NCBI GenBank assembly: GCA_014381505.1
Contig: JACNLK010000024.1
Span: 1-39,694, forward strand
Direction of reading: 5' to 3'
Length of the DNA: 39,694 bases
Source: Candidatus Desulfatifera sulfidica
GTDB taxonomy: Bacteria > Desulfobacterota > Desulfobulbia > Desulfobulbales > Desulfocapsaceae
Numbering within the stretch: position 1 is the first letter of the stretch; the number at the start of each line of letters is the position of its first letter. Shown piece after piece: positions 15,917 through 23,817 of this stretch. The notes under the pieces are model-generated. The model had not been told where the DNA came from, ran no database searches, and worked only from the letters and a program-made list of their open reading frames with translations. The translations under genes and the position numbers were made by a program.

Positions 15917-17287
15917 ATGATAATGCCCATTGGTCTGTCAATTGCCACTGATCCTGTTCATGTGGATGAGGTTGAATTTTTCGTTGACCTGACCTATACC
16001 CGGGATGGGCAGCTTGTCCATGAACAGGCCGTCAACGAACAGATCCTGCGGCTCATTGATCAGGCGGAATGTTTTGTCGTCATTGACATGTTTCTCCTGG
16101 GGGATGAGTATGATCGGCGGCTGCAGTTTCCTCCCCTGAGCGACCGCTTTGTGGAGACTCTGGTCAGTAAGAAAAAGAGTTGCCCTGATGTGGATCTGGT
16201 CTTGATTACCGATGAGGTCAACACCCATTATGGTTCCAGTACCAGCCCTCATCTAGAACGCTTGCAAAATGTCGGTGTTGAAGTCGTGCTCACGGATCTG
16301 AGATCTCTGCCGGATTCCAATCTTTTCTATTCACCTCTGTGGCGGCTGTTCGGCCGGCTGTTCGGGTGGCAGGTCGGGCCAGGTTCTGGCTGTGCGGGGC
16401 GGGGTTGGCTGCCCTCACCATTTTCCCCCCAGGGGCCGAAGATGACCCTGGTCAGTTATCTCAGACTTCTGAACTTTAAGGCCAATCATCGTAAGGTCGT
16501 GGTTTCTGAGAAATCGCTATTGGTCACCTCGGCCAATATTCACGACGCCAGCGCCTACCATTCCAATATTGCCTTTCTTGTCCATGGCGCCCTGGTTTCG
16601 GAGGCCGTGGCTGCTGAGCAGGCCGTGGCCCAGTTGTCGGGTCATGAGCTGCCCTCCTGGCCGCGACATCGACTCGCTCCATCTGTTTCGTCTGGAAATA
16701 TCCGAGTTCGGCTCCTGACTGAGGGCAAGATCAAAAAGCACCTTCTTCAGGGGCTGGCGCTCTGTGGTCTTGATGATTCCGTGACCATGGCCATGTTTTA
16801 TCTCTCGGATCAGGAGCTTGTGATGGCCTTGCAGGATGCGGCGACAAGAGGTGCGCGGATCCGCTTGATCCTTGATCCAAATAAAGATGCCTTTGGCCGC
16901 ACGAAAAAGGGGATTCCGAATCGGCCAATGGCCCGCCAGCTTCTTGGCCGCTCCAAGGGGGATCTGGCGGTGCGCTGGTATAAGACCAGTGGCGAGCAGT
17001 TTCATACCAAATTGACCATGATTTCGTATAGTGATCGGGCTCTGATTATCGGAGGTTCGGCCAATTTGACCAGGAGGAACATTGCTGATTTCAATCTGGA
17101 GGCCTGTCTGGAAATTGATGCCCTCCATGATGCACCAGTGGTGAAGGAGGTGGAAGCTTATCTGGAGCGGATTTGGAGCAACAGGGATGCTGAGTACACC
17201 ACAGCCTATGAGACATATCCAGGCAACTCATTTGTACAGTATCTCTGGTACCGTTTTCAGGAATGGAATGGGCTCGGGACTTTTTGA
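15917..17287 (+). CDS. Phospholipase D-like (cardiolipin synthase family) protein
   Basis: 456 residues with two PLD-type active-site regions: NHRKVVVSE (His191, Lys193) followed by TSAN, and FHTKLTMIS (His363, Lys365) followed by GGSANLTRRN. His and Lys of both HKD motifs are kept, but the Asp four residues after each Lys is Glu or Ser, which is common in divergent members. There is no clear N-terminal membrane anchor, unlike classical ClsA. It could make or hydrolyse phosphodiester bonds in phospholipids; a nuclease role is less likely. It stands 118 bp after sat, beyond its terminator, and 214 bp before aroB, so it is probably its own unit. Confidence 0.82.
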   Translation: MIMPIGLSIATDPVHVDEVEFFVDLTYTRDGQLVHEQAVNEQILRLIDQAECFVVIDMFLLGDEYDRRLQFPPLSDRFVETLVSKKKSCPDVDLVLITDEVNTHYGSSTSPHLERLQNVGVEVVLTDLRSLPDSNLFYSPLWRLFGRLFGWQVGPGSGCAGRGWLPSPFSPQGPKMTLVSYLRLLNFKANHRKVVVSEKSLLVTSANIHDASAYHSNIAFLVHGALVSEAVAAEQAVAQLSGHELPSWPRHRLAPSVSSGNIRVRLLTEGKIKKHLLQGLALCGLDDSVTMAMFYLSDQELVMALQDAATRGARIRLILDPNKDAFGRTKKGIPNRPMARQLLGRSKGDLAVRWYKTSGEQFHTKLTMISYSDRALIIGGSANLTRRNIADFNLEACLEIDALHDAPVVKEVEAYLERIWSNRDAEYTTAYETYPGNSFVQYLWYRFQEWNGLGTF

Positions 17288-17501
17288 GCTGTTTTTTGAC
17301 GCCTGCGGGGATGACTAATGGGTTTTTCCTGCGGGCTGAATATGGTATGTTGTTGAAATGTTACTCTGATTATTCTGCGTATTTTGCGCTAACCGCCCAC
17401 GAACGAGCCCATTGCCCCGAGTCCATTGCAGTCAGTCCTCCGCTTGGAGCTCTGTTTTGGGGAGACAGCTGTTCTGTTGAGGTCAACACCCAAAGACTCC
17501 T

Positions 17502-18593
17502 ATGAAAAATTCACAAACCCTGCAGGTCGGTCTTGGTGACCGCAGTTATCCCATTTTTATCGCTGATGGTGTGATGGCCGAAATTGGCGCCGATCTTGCG
17601 ACCCGTGACATTGCCACCCGTTATGCGGTCATCAGCGACGATCAGGTCGCCGCTCTTTATGGTTCGACCTTGATGCGTTCACTTGAAAAGGCCGGGCTAC
17701 AGGCTGAGTTAATTACCTTCCCCCATGGCGAGGCCAGTAAAAATCTCCAGCTCTTTGCTGATCTGTGCAGTAAACTGGCGCAGATTGGTCTGGATCGAAA
17801 ATGTGGTCTCATTGCCCTGGGTGGCGGGGTTACCGGTGATTTAACCGGCTTTCTGGCCGCCACGTACCAGCGGGGGATCCCTTTTGTGCAGGTGCCCACA
17901 ACCCTGCTGGCGCAGGTTGATAGTTCCGTGGGGGGCAAGACCGGTGTTGATATCCCCGAGGGGAAAAATCTTGTTGGTGCTTTTTATCAGCCAAAGGCCG
18001 TTTATATTGATACTGCAGTTTTGCTGACCTTGCCGCGCACTGAACTCCTGGGCGGACTGGGCGAGGTTATCAAGTATGGTGTTATTCGTGACCCGGATTT
18101 TTTTGTCTTTCTTGAACGGGAAATTGATACTATCCTGGGTCTGCAACCGCCCGTGATTCAGAAAATGATCCATCATTGCTGCCGCATTAAGGCCGAAGTT
18201 GTGGCGGCGGATGAACGTGAGGCAGACCTCAGGCGGATTCTTAATTTTGGTCACACCATCGGTCATGCGGTGGAGGCGGCTTCTGATTTTTCCATTATTC
18301 ACGGCCATGCCGTGGCCATTGGCATGGTAGCAGCCCTGCGTCTGGCAGTAGCCGACGGACTGTGTAAAAAACAGGATGCCGGACGAGTGGCGGCCCTGAT
18401 CAATGCCTATGGCCTGCCCACAGAGATTCCTGCGGAATTGGACCGTATCCGGATCAAGGGTTATCTCAAAATTGATAAGAAGAGTATTGGCGGACGCGTT
18501 GCCTATGTCCTGCCCACCGGAATCGGTGAGGTGTTGATTACAGACGAGGTCAGCGAGGCGCAGGTGGATGCGGTTCTGAATCGTCTGGGGTAG
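17502..18593 (+). CDS. aroB: 3-dehydroquinate synthase
   Basis: 363 residues, the normal length. It converts DAHP to 3-dehydroquinate in the shikimate pathway using NAD and a divalent metal. Hallmarks: GGGVTGDLTGFLAATYQRG, VPTTLLAQVDSSVGGKTGVD, GLGEVIKYGVI, and the metal-site helix NFGHTIGHAVE with the later FSIIHGHAVAIGM. The ribosome site is weak. It is a lone aromatic-biosynthesis gene here; neighbours do not share its pathway. Confidence 0.96.
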   Translation: MKNSQTLQVGLGDRSYPIFIADGVMAEIGADLATRDIATRYAVISDDQVAALYGSTLMRSLEKAGLQAELITFPHGEASKNLQLFADLCSKLAQIGLDRKCGLIALGGGVTGDLTGFLAATYQRGIPFVQVPTTLLAQVDSSVGGKTGVDIPEGKNLVGAFYQPKAVYIDTAVLLTLPRTELLGGLGEVIKYGVIRDPDFFVFLEREIDTILGLQPPVIQKMIHHCCRIKAEVVAADEREADLRRILNFGHTIGHAVEAASDFSIIHGHAVAIGMVAALRLAVADGLCKKQDAGRVAALINAYGLPTEIPAELDRIRIKGYLKIDKKSIGGRVAYVLPTGIGEVLITDEVSEAQVDAVLNRLG

Positions 18594-18699
18594 GTGGATT
18601 GGCTGACTGATTCTATGGATGAGCTTTGTCGCGACTCATGCAAGGTGTTGTCAGCTGTCTTTACAGGCGGATGAGTATCTCTGTCTGACCCGACTGCCT

Positions 18700-19047
18700 C
18701 TACTGGACCTTTGAGGTGTCGTCTTCGTCGATGAAATGCGGAATACCGTGTTCCTTCTGTTTGTTCAGGAGGAGCTGGCGTGCTTCATCTTCACTGATGT
18801 TCAGATGCGTTGCAAGCTCCTTGATATTGTAGCAGGGCTGGCCGTCAGGGCTGTAGCCCCGGGCCTTCAGTTCCGGAAAGGAGTCATGGGTGGCCTGGCC
18901 CGAAGCCTGGAGGAGAAGTTCGCGAAGTTCAACCGGGCCGTGGAGAATCAGCCATTCAACAGCTTCGGACCAGAGTTTTGCATCCACGGTCTTGTGTTCC
19001 AGTACGGTTAAGGCCGATTCAAGTGTCCATTCCTGGTAAGTACTCAT
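18700..19047 (-). CDS. Hypothetical protein with C-terminal helix-turn-helix-like segment
   Basis: 115 residues from ATG 19047, which has AGGAG 5 nt upstream; the frame extends 79 codons further but without a site and over the divergent gene. The N-terminal half is helical and acidic (MSTYQEWTLESALTVLEHKT). Near residues 78-100, CYNIKELATHLNISEDEARQ has the pattern of a helix-turn-helix. The C-terminus is acidic. No family recognised. It diverges from the deaminase gene and converges with aroB. It could be a small regulator. Confidence 0.65.
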   Translation of the reverse strand: MSTYQEWTLESALTVLEHKTVDAKLWSEAVEWLILHGPVELRELLLQASGQATHDSFPELKARGYSPDGQPCYNIKELATHLNISEDEARQLLLNKQKEHGIPHFIDEDDTSKVQ

Positions 19048-19191
19048 GATGCTCCTGGGGGTAATGGGGGGGGCGGTCAATTTTCTTCTCTGTTCATTAT
19101 ATCCGGTTACAGGTGTTCTGCAAAGGGTGTAGAGGTATTGCCTGATCGGTGAATATTGGACGGAGAATATGTTTTTTCTGGTGACCATAGT

Positions 19192-19689
19192 ATGAATGAT
19201 GAACGGTATATGAATCTGGCCCTGGCTGAGGCTCGGAAAGCCCTGGCTCGTGGGGAGTTCCCTGTGGGCAGTGTGTTTGTCCATGAAGGTCAGGTGCTGG
19301 CTCGTGGAAGTCGTTCACACAGTTGTGAACAAATGAATGAGGTTGATCATGCAGAGGTCCTGGCCCTGCGTGCTTTTCTTGATGCTGACCTGGCCATTGA
19401 TCCCTCAGAACTGACTGTTTATGCGACAATGGAACCCTGTCTGATGTGTTTCTCGACTCTGATTCTCAACGGTATCCGCCGCATCGTTTATGCCTATGAA
19501 GATGTAATGGGTGGTGGCACCGGGCTGGATTTGAGTCAGCTCAATCCTCTCTATGCGGCCATGACGATTGAAGTCGTGCCCCATGTCTGTCGGATGGAAA
19601 GCCTGACTCTGTTTCAGCAATTTTTCTCTAATCCTGATAATGCCTACTGGCCTGATTCCTTTCTCGCCCGGTATACCCTGGCACAGTGA
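19192..19689 (+). CDS. Nucleoside/tRNA-adenosine deaminase-like protein
   Basis: 165 residues from ATG 19192. Zinc deaminase signatures are complete: DHAEVLALR (His and catalytic Glu) and MEPCLMC (two Cys ligands). The N-terminal MNLALAEARKALARGEFPVGSVFV is typical of the TadA/CMP-dCMP deaminase superfamily. TadA usually has a TAHAE or NAHAE context; here it is VDHAE, and the C-terminal tail after VPHVCRMES is longer and unlike TadA. A tRNA-editing role is therefore not certain; a free nucleoside or base substrate is possible. It is followed 34 bp later by a radical SAM gene. Confidence 0.8.
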   Translation: MNDERYMNLALAEARKALARGEFPVGSVFVHEGQVLARGSRSHSCEQMNEVDHAEVLALRAFLDADLAIDPSELTVYATMEPCLMCFSTLILNGIRRIVYAYEDVMGGGTGLDLSQLNPLYAAMTIEVVPHVCRMESLTLFQQFFSNPDNAYWPDSFLARYTLAQ

Positions 19690-19723
19690 ACCGGCTGCGT
19701 TTTAACAATTTTCCTCTATAAAA

Positions 19724-20746
19724 ATGAACATGATCCCAACGACCAGAACCGTCGGTTTTCAATCCGGTGAGCGTAATGTTTTTTTTCATATCCTCACCGC
19801 CTGCAATCTTTCCTGTCAGCACTGCTATATCAATCCGGCCCAGCACGGTACCAAAACGCTGGATCGCGAGACCATGGCCGCCTGGATTGAACTCTTTGCT
19901 CGGCCCGGGACGCCCTCAAATCTGATTTTTCTTGGCGGTGAGCCGACCATGCATCCGGACCTGGCCTTTGGTATTGAGCGGGCCAAGGATCTGGGTTTTG
20001 CGGTGACTGTTGATTCCAATGGTTATCTCTTTCATGATCTGTTGGAGCGAACCAGCCCGGATCTGCTCGATTATCTCAGCTTTAGCCTTGATGGGCCGGA
20101 TGCGGCTGTGAACGATCCTCTGCGTGGTGAAGGTGTGTTTGAGGTGTGCACAACCAACCTGCGCCGTGCCGTGGCCATGGGCTATGGGGTCAGTGTGATT
20201 TATACCGTTTCAAGTCGTAACATTGATCATCTGGAACGGATGATTCCGCTTCTGGATGAGCTGGGAGTGCGGCGTTTCTTTATTCAGGTGATCGGGCTGC
20301 GTGGTAAATCGGCGCAGGACAGCCAGGAGGCTGTTGGAGGGTGGCAGGTTGATCCCGGTCACTGGTTACGGGTGGTACCTGAAGTGGCTCGGGCCGCGGC
20401 CGCCCGTGGGATCCATGTGACCTTCCCCAAGGTCTTTCTTGACCCTGGTGAGACTTTTGAGTGTGCGGGTCTGGCAGCCGATAACTATTTTATCTTTCCC
20501 AACGGTCGGGTTTATCGGTGTCCTTTGTGTGAGGACTATCCCATTAATGCCTATCGGATCGAACAAAATCGTCTGGTGAAAAACCATGGCCTGATGGAGG
20601 ACAGCTTTTTTCCACTGCAAATTCCCGAAGGGTGTGTGATGAACAGACTGCTTCAGCCGGATAATATTGTGTATGACCAGAAGGGGCGGCCTGAGCACTG
20701 TATTTCATGTTGCCTCCTGAAACAGGAAATTTGTCCCTGGGTGTAA
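19724..20746 (+). CDS. Radical SAM protein with C-terminal Cys-rich region
   Basis: 340 residues. The 4Fe-4S/SAM motif ACNLSCQHCY (CxxxCxxC) lies near residue 26, followed by FLGGEPTMHPD, the usual GGE SAM-binding motif. SFSLDGPDAAVND and the TIM-barrel pattern after it fit the twitch/SPASM-type class. Cysteines in RVYRCPLCEDYP and in CISCCLLKQEICPWV at the C-terminus probably hold an auxiliary cluster. Such enzymes often modify peptides or act as maturases, but no precursor peptide is visible nearby. The final Val-stop lies inside the terminal repeat of the element at 20740. Confidence 0.85.
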   Translation: MNMIPTTRTVGFQSGERNVFFHILTACNLSCQHCYINPAQHGTKTLDRETMAAWIELFARPGTPSNLIFLGGEPTMHPDLAFGIERAKDLGFAVTVDSNGYLFHDLLERTSPDLLDYLSFSLDGPDAAVNDPLRGEGVFEVCTTNLRRAVAMGYGVSVIYTVSSRNIDHLERMIPLLDELGVRRFFIQVIGLRGKSAQDSQEAVGGWQVDPGHWLRVVPEVARAAAARGIHVTFPKVFLDPGETFECAGLAADNYFIFPNGRVYRCPLCEDYPINAYRIEQNRLVKNHGLMEDSFFPLQIPEGCVMNRLLQPDNIVYDQKGRPEHCISCCLLKQEICPWV

Positions 20747-20852
20747 CTATTCACCAGCAGCCCATCTTCGTTCATTTTTGCCTTCTCACATACACAAGTA
20801 TGCTTCGAAGGCAAAAATGAACGAATCTGAACTACTGTTAAACAGTTACACC
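20740..20852. repeat. Dispersed palindromic repeat, copy D (divergent)
   Basis: 113 bp with ends GGTGTAACTATT and, inverted, GGTGTAACTGTT. A perfect 19-bp stem TTCGTTCATTTTTGCCTTC (20767-20785) pairs with 20807-20825 around a 21-bp loop, TCACATACACAAGTATG and so on. The loop resembles the loop of the copy at 8021. The stem arms and termini differ from the other copies. It contains the TAA stop (20744-20746) of the radical SAM gene and may act as a transcription barrier between it and the convergent tatC. Confidence 0.75.
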
Positions 20853-20879
20853 GCACGAAGTCATCGTGAATTTTTGGAA

Positions 20880-21614
20880 CTATGCTGAGGTCACCTTTTT
20901 TCGGCCGAACATGGCTGTGAGAAAGATGCCGGCCTCGTAAAGGCCGAACAGGGGGATGGCAAGGAGGATGGTGGCCATCAAGTCACCGGCGCTGAGGAGA
21001 AATGCCAGTACGACAATGGCGCCGTAGAAATAGAGCCGTTTGCTTCGGAAGTAGGCTGCCTGGACCAGCCCGGTCTTACCGGCCATGACCATGAGAAAAG
21101 GGATCTCAAAGGAAAGACCAAAGGCCAGGGATGTCCGGGCGGCAAAGGTCAGGTAGAGGCCCAGTTTGGGAAGAGGTTCAAGCTCTGGTCTGGCGTAGCT
21201 CATGAAGTAGGTGAGCATCCTTGGCAGGATCGCATAAAAAGCAAAGAGCACGCCAATCAGGAACAGGAGCGTTCCCCAGAAAACCACAGTCCGGGCAAGT
21301 TTCTTTTCGTTTTTTCTCAGGCCGGGTGAGATGAACATCCAGATCTGATAGAGTATGACAGGAAAACTGAAGACGATACCCACCAGCAGAGAGAGCTTGA
21401 GATAGGCCATGAAGGCCTCAGGCAGATTGGTGTAGACAAGTTTGTCCATCATGGGGCTTGCGGAGAGCAGGGGCTCTATGAAGACCGCGGCGATCTGTTT
21501 TGAAAATAGATAGGATACGCCGGTTGCCATGGCGATGGAGATGAAGATCCGGATCAGTCGTTTGCGCAACTCCTGATGGTGAGGGGCGAAATATTCCAGG
21601 CTGCGGCTCAGCAT
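20880..21614 (-). CDS. tatC: Sec-independent protein translocase subunit TatC
   Basis: 244 residues with about six membrane helices. TatC features: the LRKRLIRIFISI start, the conserved PEAFMAYLKLSLLVGIVFSF region with the Glu typical of the first periplasmic loop/TM2, FISPGLRKNEKK, and FGLSFEIPFLMV. It forms the twin-arginine receptor with TatB in the inner membrane and moves folded cofactor-containing proteins, such as hydrogenases and dehydrogenases, to the periplasm. Its ATG shares one base with the tatB stop (TGATG), so the two are translationally coupled. Confidence 0.95.
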   Translation of the reverse strand: MLSRSLEYFAPHHQELRKRLIRIFISIAMATGVSYLFSKQIAAVFIEPLLSASPMMDKLVYTNLPEAFMAYLKLSLLVGIVFSFPVILYQIWMFISPGLRKNEKKLARTVVFWGTLLFLIGVLFAFYAILPRMLTYFMSYARPELEPLPKLGLYLTFAARTSLAFGLSFEIPFLMVMAGKTGLVQAAYFRSKRLYFYGAIVVLAFLLSAGDLMATILLAIPLFGLYEAGIFLTAMFGRKKVTSA

Positions 21615-22096
21615 CAGTCAGGCATGTTGGTTGAGGGATTGTCGCCTTGTTTTCGGTTCTCTGTGTCACTTTCTGCGGGGCTGCTCTGGCCGGTGTCCGG
21701 AAGAGCTGATTCTGGTTTCTGGGCTGACTGGGCTGACTGGGCTGATATTGGCTCTGAAATCTCATCTGCAATGATCGGCTCTTGGGCATCAGATCCTGTG
21801 GAAATCTCCGCTGGAGGATTGACACCTTCACCGGGCGCCAGGTCTTGCCAGGAGTTGTCCGGTGCCTCGAGGACCTGTTTGCGGAAATCCTTGGCCGCCT
21901 GTTCCAGATCCGGTTTGATATCTTTGATGATGTCAGCCTCTTCAGTGAGGTTCTCTTTGATGCTGTTGGCGGTTTTCTTGAGTTCCAGGATTCCCTTGGC
22001 CACGGAACGGGCCAGGTCGGGTAACTTGTCAGGACCAACTACAATCAGGGCGAGAGCCATGATCAGGATCATTTCAGGCAGTCCAATGCCAAACAT
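21614..22096 (-). CDS. tatB: Twin-arginine translocase subunit TatB (TatA/B family)
   Basis: 160 residues from ATG 22096 (MFGIGLPEMILIMALALIVV), a short N-terminal helix, a GPDKLPDLAR hinge and an amphipathic helix, as in TatA/TatB. The Glu at position 8 and the long acidic, Pro/Ser/Gln-rich tail favour TatB. It should pair with TatC in the substrate receptor. The tail contains a perfect SAQ-SAQ-SAQ tandem coded by a 9-bp DNA repeat near 21720-21745. The longer frame from 22189 has no family support. Confidence 0.92.
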   Translation of the reverse strand: MFGIGLPEMILIMALALIVVGPDKLPDLARSVAKGILELKKTANSIKENLTEEADIIKDIKPDLEQAAKDFRKQVLEAPDNSWQDLAPGEGVNPPAEISTGSDAQEPIIADEISEPISAQSAQSAQKPESALPDTGQSSPAESDTENRKQGDNPSTNMPD

Positions 22097-22389
22097 AGAT
22101 AACCTCGTGCGGATTCGGAAGAGATAGGGGTGAACTGGTGGACACTCCAGCCAGCCTTCGAATGTACGGTATTTGTTGTGGGGTGTCAACGGTTCAGCAT
22201 ATCATTGGGGCAGGTGATACAGGTGAGTGGGCGACTGTCTGCTGTGTGCCCGTCCCTGCCTGCTCTGAATTTCAAATGCGCGGATGCTTTTGTTCTATCT
22301 GCTTAATTAAAAAGAATAATGTTTGCTTTTCGTATCCGTAACACGTACAATTCCTGTGAGTTTTTTCTTGATATTTTCTTAGGTTCCCG

Positions 22390-23817
22390 GTGTCTTCCAT
22401 GACTGATCAACATACATTGCTTCGCTTATTGCCGAAGGTGGATGAGAGTTTGCTTGGCCTTCGTTCTGCCGTCTCAGCTGAAATTCCGGATCTGGTTTTG
22501 AAACTGGCCGTCCGTTCCGTCGTAGATGCCGAGCGTAACCGCATTCTGGCTGGAGATACGAGCTGTCGCGAACTCTCTGTTGATGAATGGCAGGTCAGAT
22601 TTGAACGAGCTGTGGTTCGCATGCAGGGGCCCAATCTCAAAAGGGTGATTAATGGCTCAGGCGTGGTGATTCACACCAATCTTGGCCGTTCTCTGCTCCC
22701 CCCTTCGGCTGTAACCGCACTTGGGCAGGCCGCCGGGCATTATAGTAATCTCGAGTTTAATCTTGAGACCGGTAAACGCGGGAGCCGATACAGTTTGGTG
22801 GAAGAAATTGTCTGTGATATCAGTGGTGCTGAGGCAGCGCTGGTGGTCAATAATAATGCCGCAGCTGTCCTCCTGGTACTTGAAACCCTGGCCGCAGATA
22901 AAGAGGTGATTGTCTCCCGTGGCCAGTTGGTGGAGATTGGCGGTTCGTTTCGAATCCCTGATGTGATGGCCAAAAGTGGCGCAAACATGGTTGAGGTCGG
23001 GGCCACCAACCGCACTCATCTGAACGATTATGAGCAGGCGATAACAGATGAGACGTCTCTTCTGCTCAAGGTTCATACCTCTAATTTCCGGATCATCGGT
23101 TTTACTTCAGAGGTTCCGGCTTCTGATCTGGTGACCTTGGCCCGGCAGCGGGGGCTGGCGGTGATGGAGGATTTGGGCAGTGGTAGTTTGATTGATCTGT
23201 CGCCCTATGGTCTGCCAAAAGAGCCGACGGTACAGGAAATTGTCCGGGCCGGTGTCGATGTTGTGACGTTCAGTGGTGATAAACTGCTGGGTGGCCCTCA
23301 GGCCGGAATTATTGTCGGTCGAAAGAAGATCATTGACCGGATTAAACGTAATCCCCTGAACAGGGCGTTGCGCATTGACAAGTTTACGCTGGCCGCCCTG
23401 GAGACGATTCTGCGCAGTTATTATGACTTCGATACTGCTCTGCGCGAGGTCCCGACTCTGCGCCTGCTGGTTCAGACCCAGGATGAAATTCGCCGTCGGG
23501 CCCGACGACTTCTGCGTCGTCTTGGCGGGCAACTCATGGGATGTTGTGAGCTGGGTCAACAGGCGACCATGTCGCGAGTGGGAGGCGGGGCTATGCCGGA
23601 ACACGGTTTACCCAGCTGGGCCGTTACGCTGGTACCCGGGAGCATGACTCTGGCTCAGTTGGAGCGTGGTCTTCGCGCATTGGATCTGCCCATTGTCGGG
23701 CGTATTGAAAATGAGGCCCTGTTGCTGGATATGCGCACTGTGCTTGATCAGGAACTGGCTGAACTGGCAGCAGGGCTCGTTACAGTATTTGGTGGTGATG
23801 AAGGGGATTCCGCGTGA
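22390..23817 (+). CDS. selA: L-seryl-tRNA(Sec) selenium transferase (selenocysteine synthase)
   Basis: 475 residues from GTG 22390 (ATG 22399 is an alternative start). It converts Ser-tRNA(Sec) to Sec-tRNA(Sec) with selenophosphate on a PLP cofactor. Signatures: RVINGSGVVIHTNLGRSLL, NLEFNLETGKRGSRY, VVNNNAAAVLLVL, MEDLGSGSLIDL and the PLP lysine in FSGDKLLGGPQAG (Lys298). Length is close to the E. coli enzyme (463). It implies that selenoproteins are made by this organism; selB, selC and selD are not in the window. The stop overlaps the GTG start of the next gene by 4 bp (GTGA), so the two are likely made together. Confidence 0.96.
   Translation: MSSMTDQHTLLRLLPKVDESLLGLRSAVSAEIPDLVLKLAVRSVVDAERNRILAGDTSCRELSVDEWQVRFERAVVRMQGPNLKRVINGSGVVIHTNLGRSLLPPSAVTALGQAAGHYSNLEFNLETGKRGSRYSLVEEIVCDISGAEAALVVNNNAAAVLLVLETLAADKEVIVSRGQLVEIGGSFRIPDVMAKSGANMVEVGATNRTHLNDYEQAITDETSLLLKVHTSNFRIIGFTSEVPASDLVTLARQRGLAVMEDLGSGSLIDLSPYGLPKEPTVQEIVRAGVDVVTFSGDKLLGGPQAGIIVGRKKIIDRIKRNPLNRALRIDKFTLAALETILRSYYDFDTALREVPTLRLLVQTQDEIRRRARRLLRRLGGQLMGCCELGQQATMSRVGGGAMPEHGLPSWAVTLVPGSMTLAQLERGLRALDLPIVGRIENEALLLDMRTVLDQELAELAAGLVTVFGGDEGDSA

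Noticed and set aside
17263-17505. 80-codon open frame between the PLD-like gene and aroB
   Set aside because: Overlaps the end of the PLD-like gene, has no ribosome site and an unconvincing composition; the gap probably holds only the aroB leader.
19312-19329. GTTCAC-N6-GTGAAC palindrome resembling a CRP/FNR or HcpR site
   Set aside because: Lies inside the deaminase coding sequence, far from any start; likely chance.
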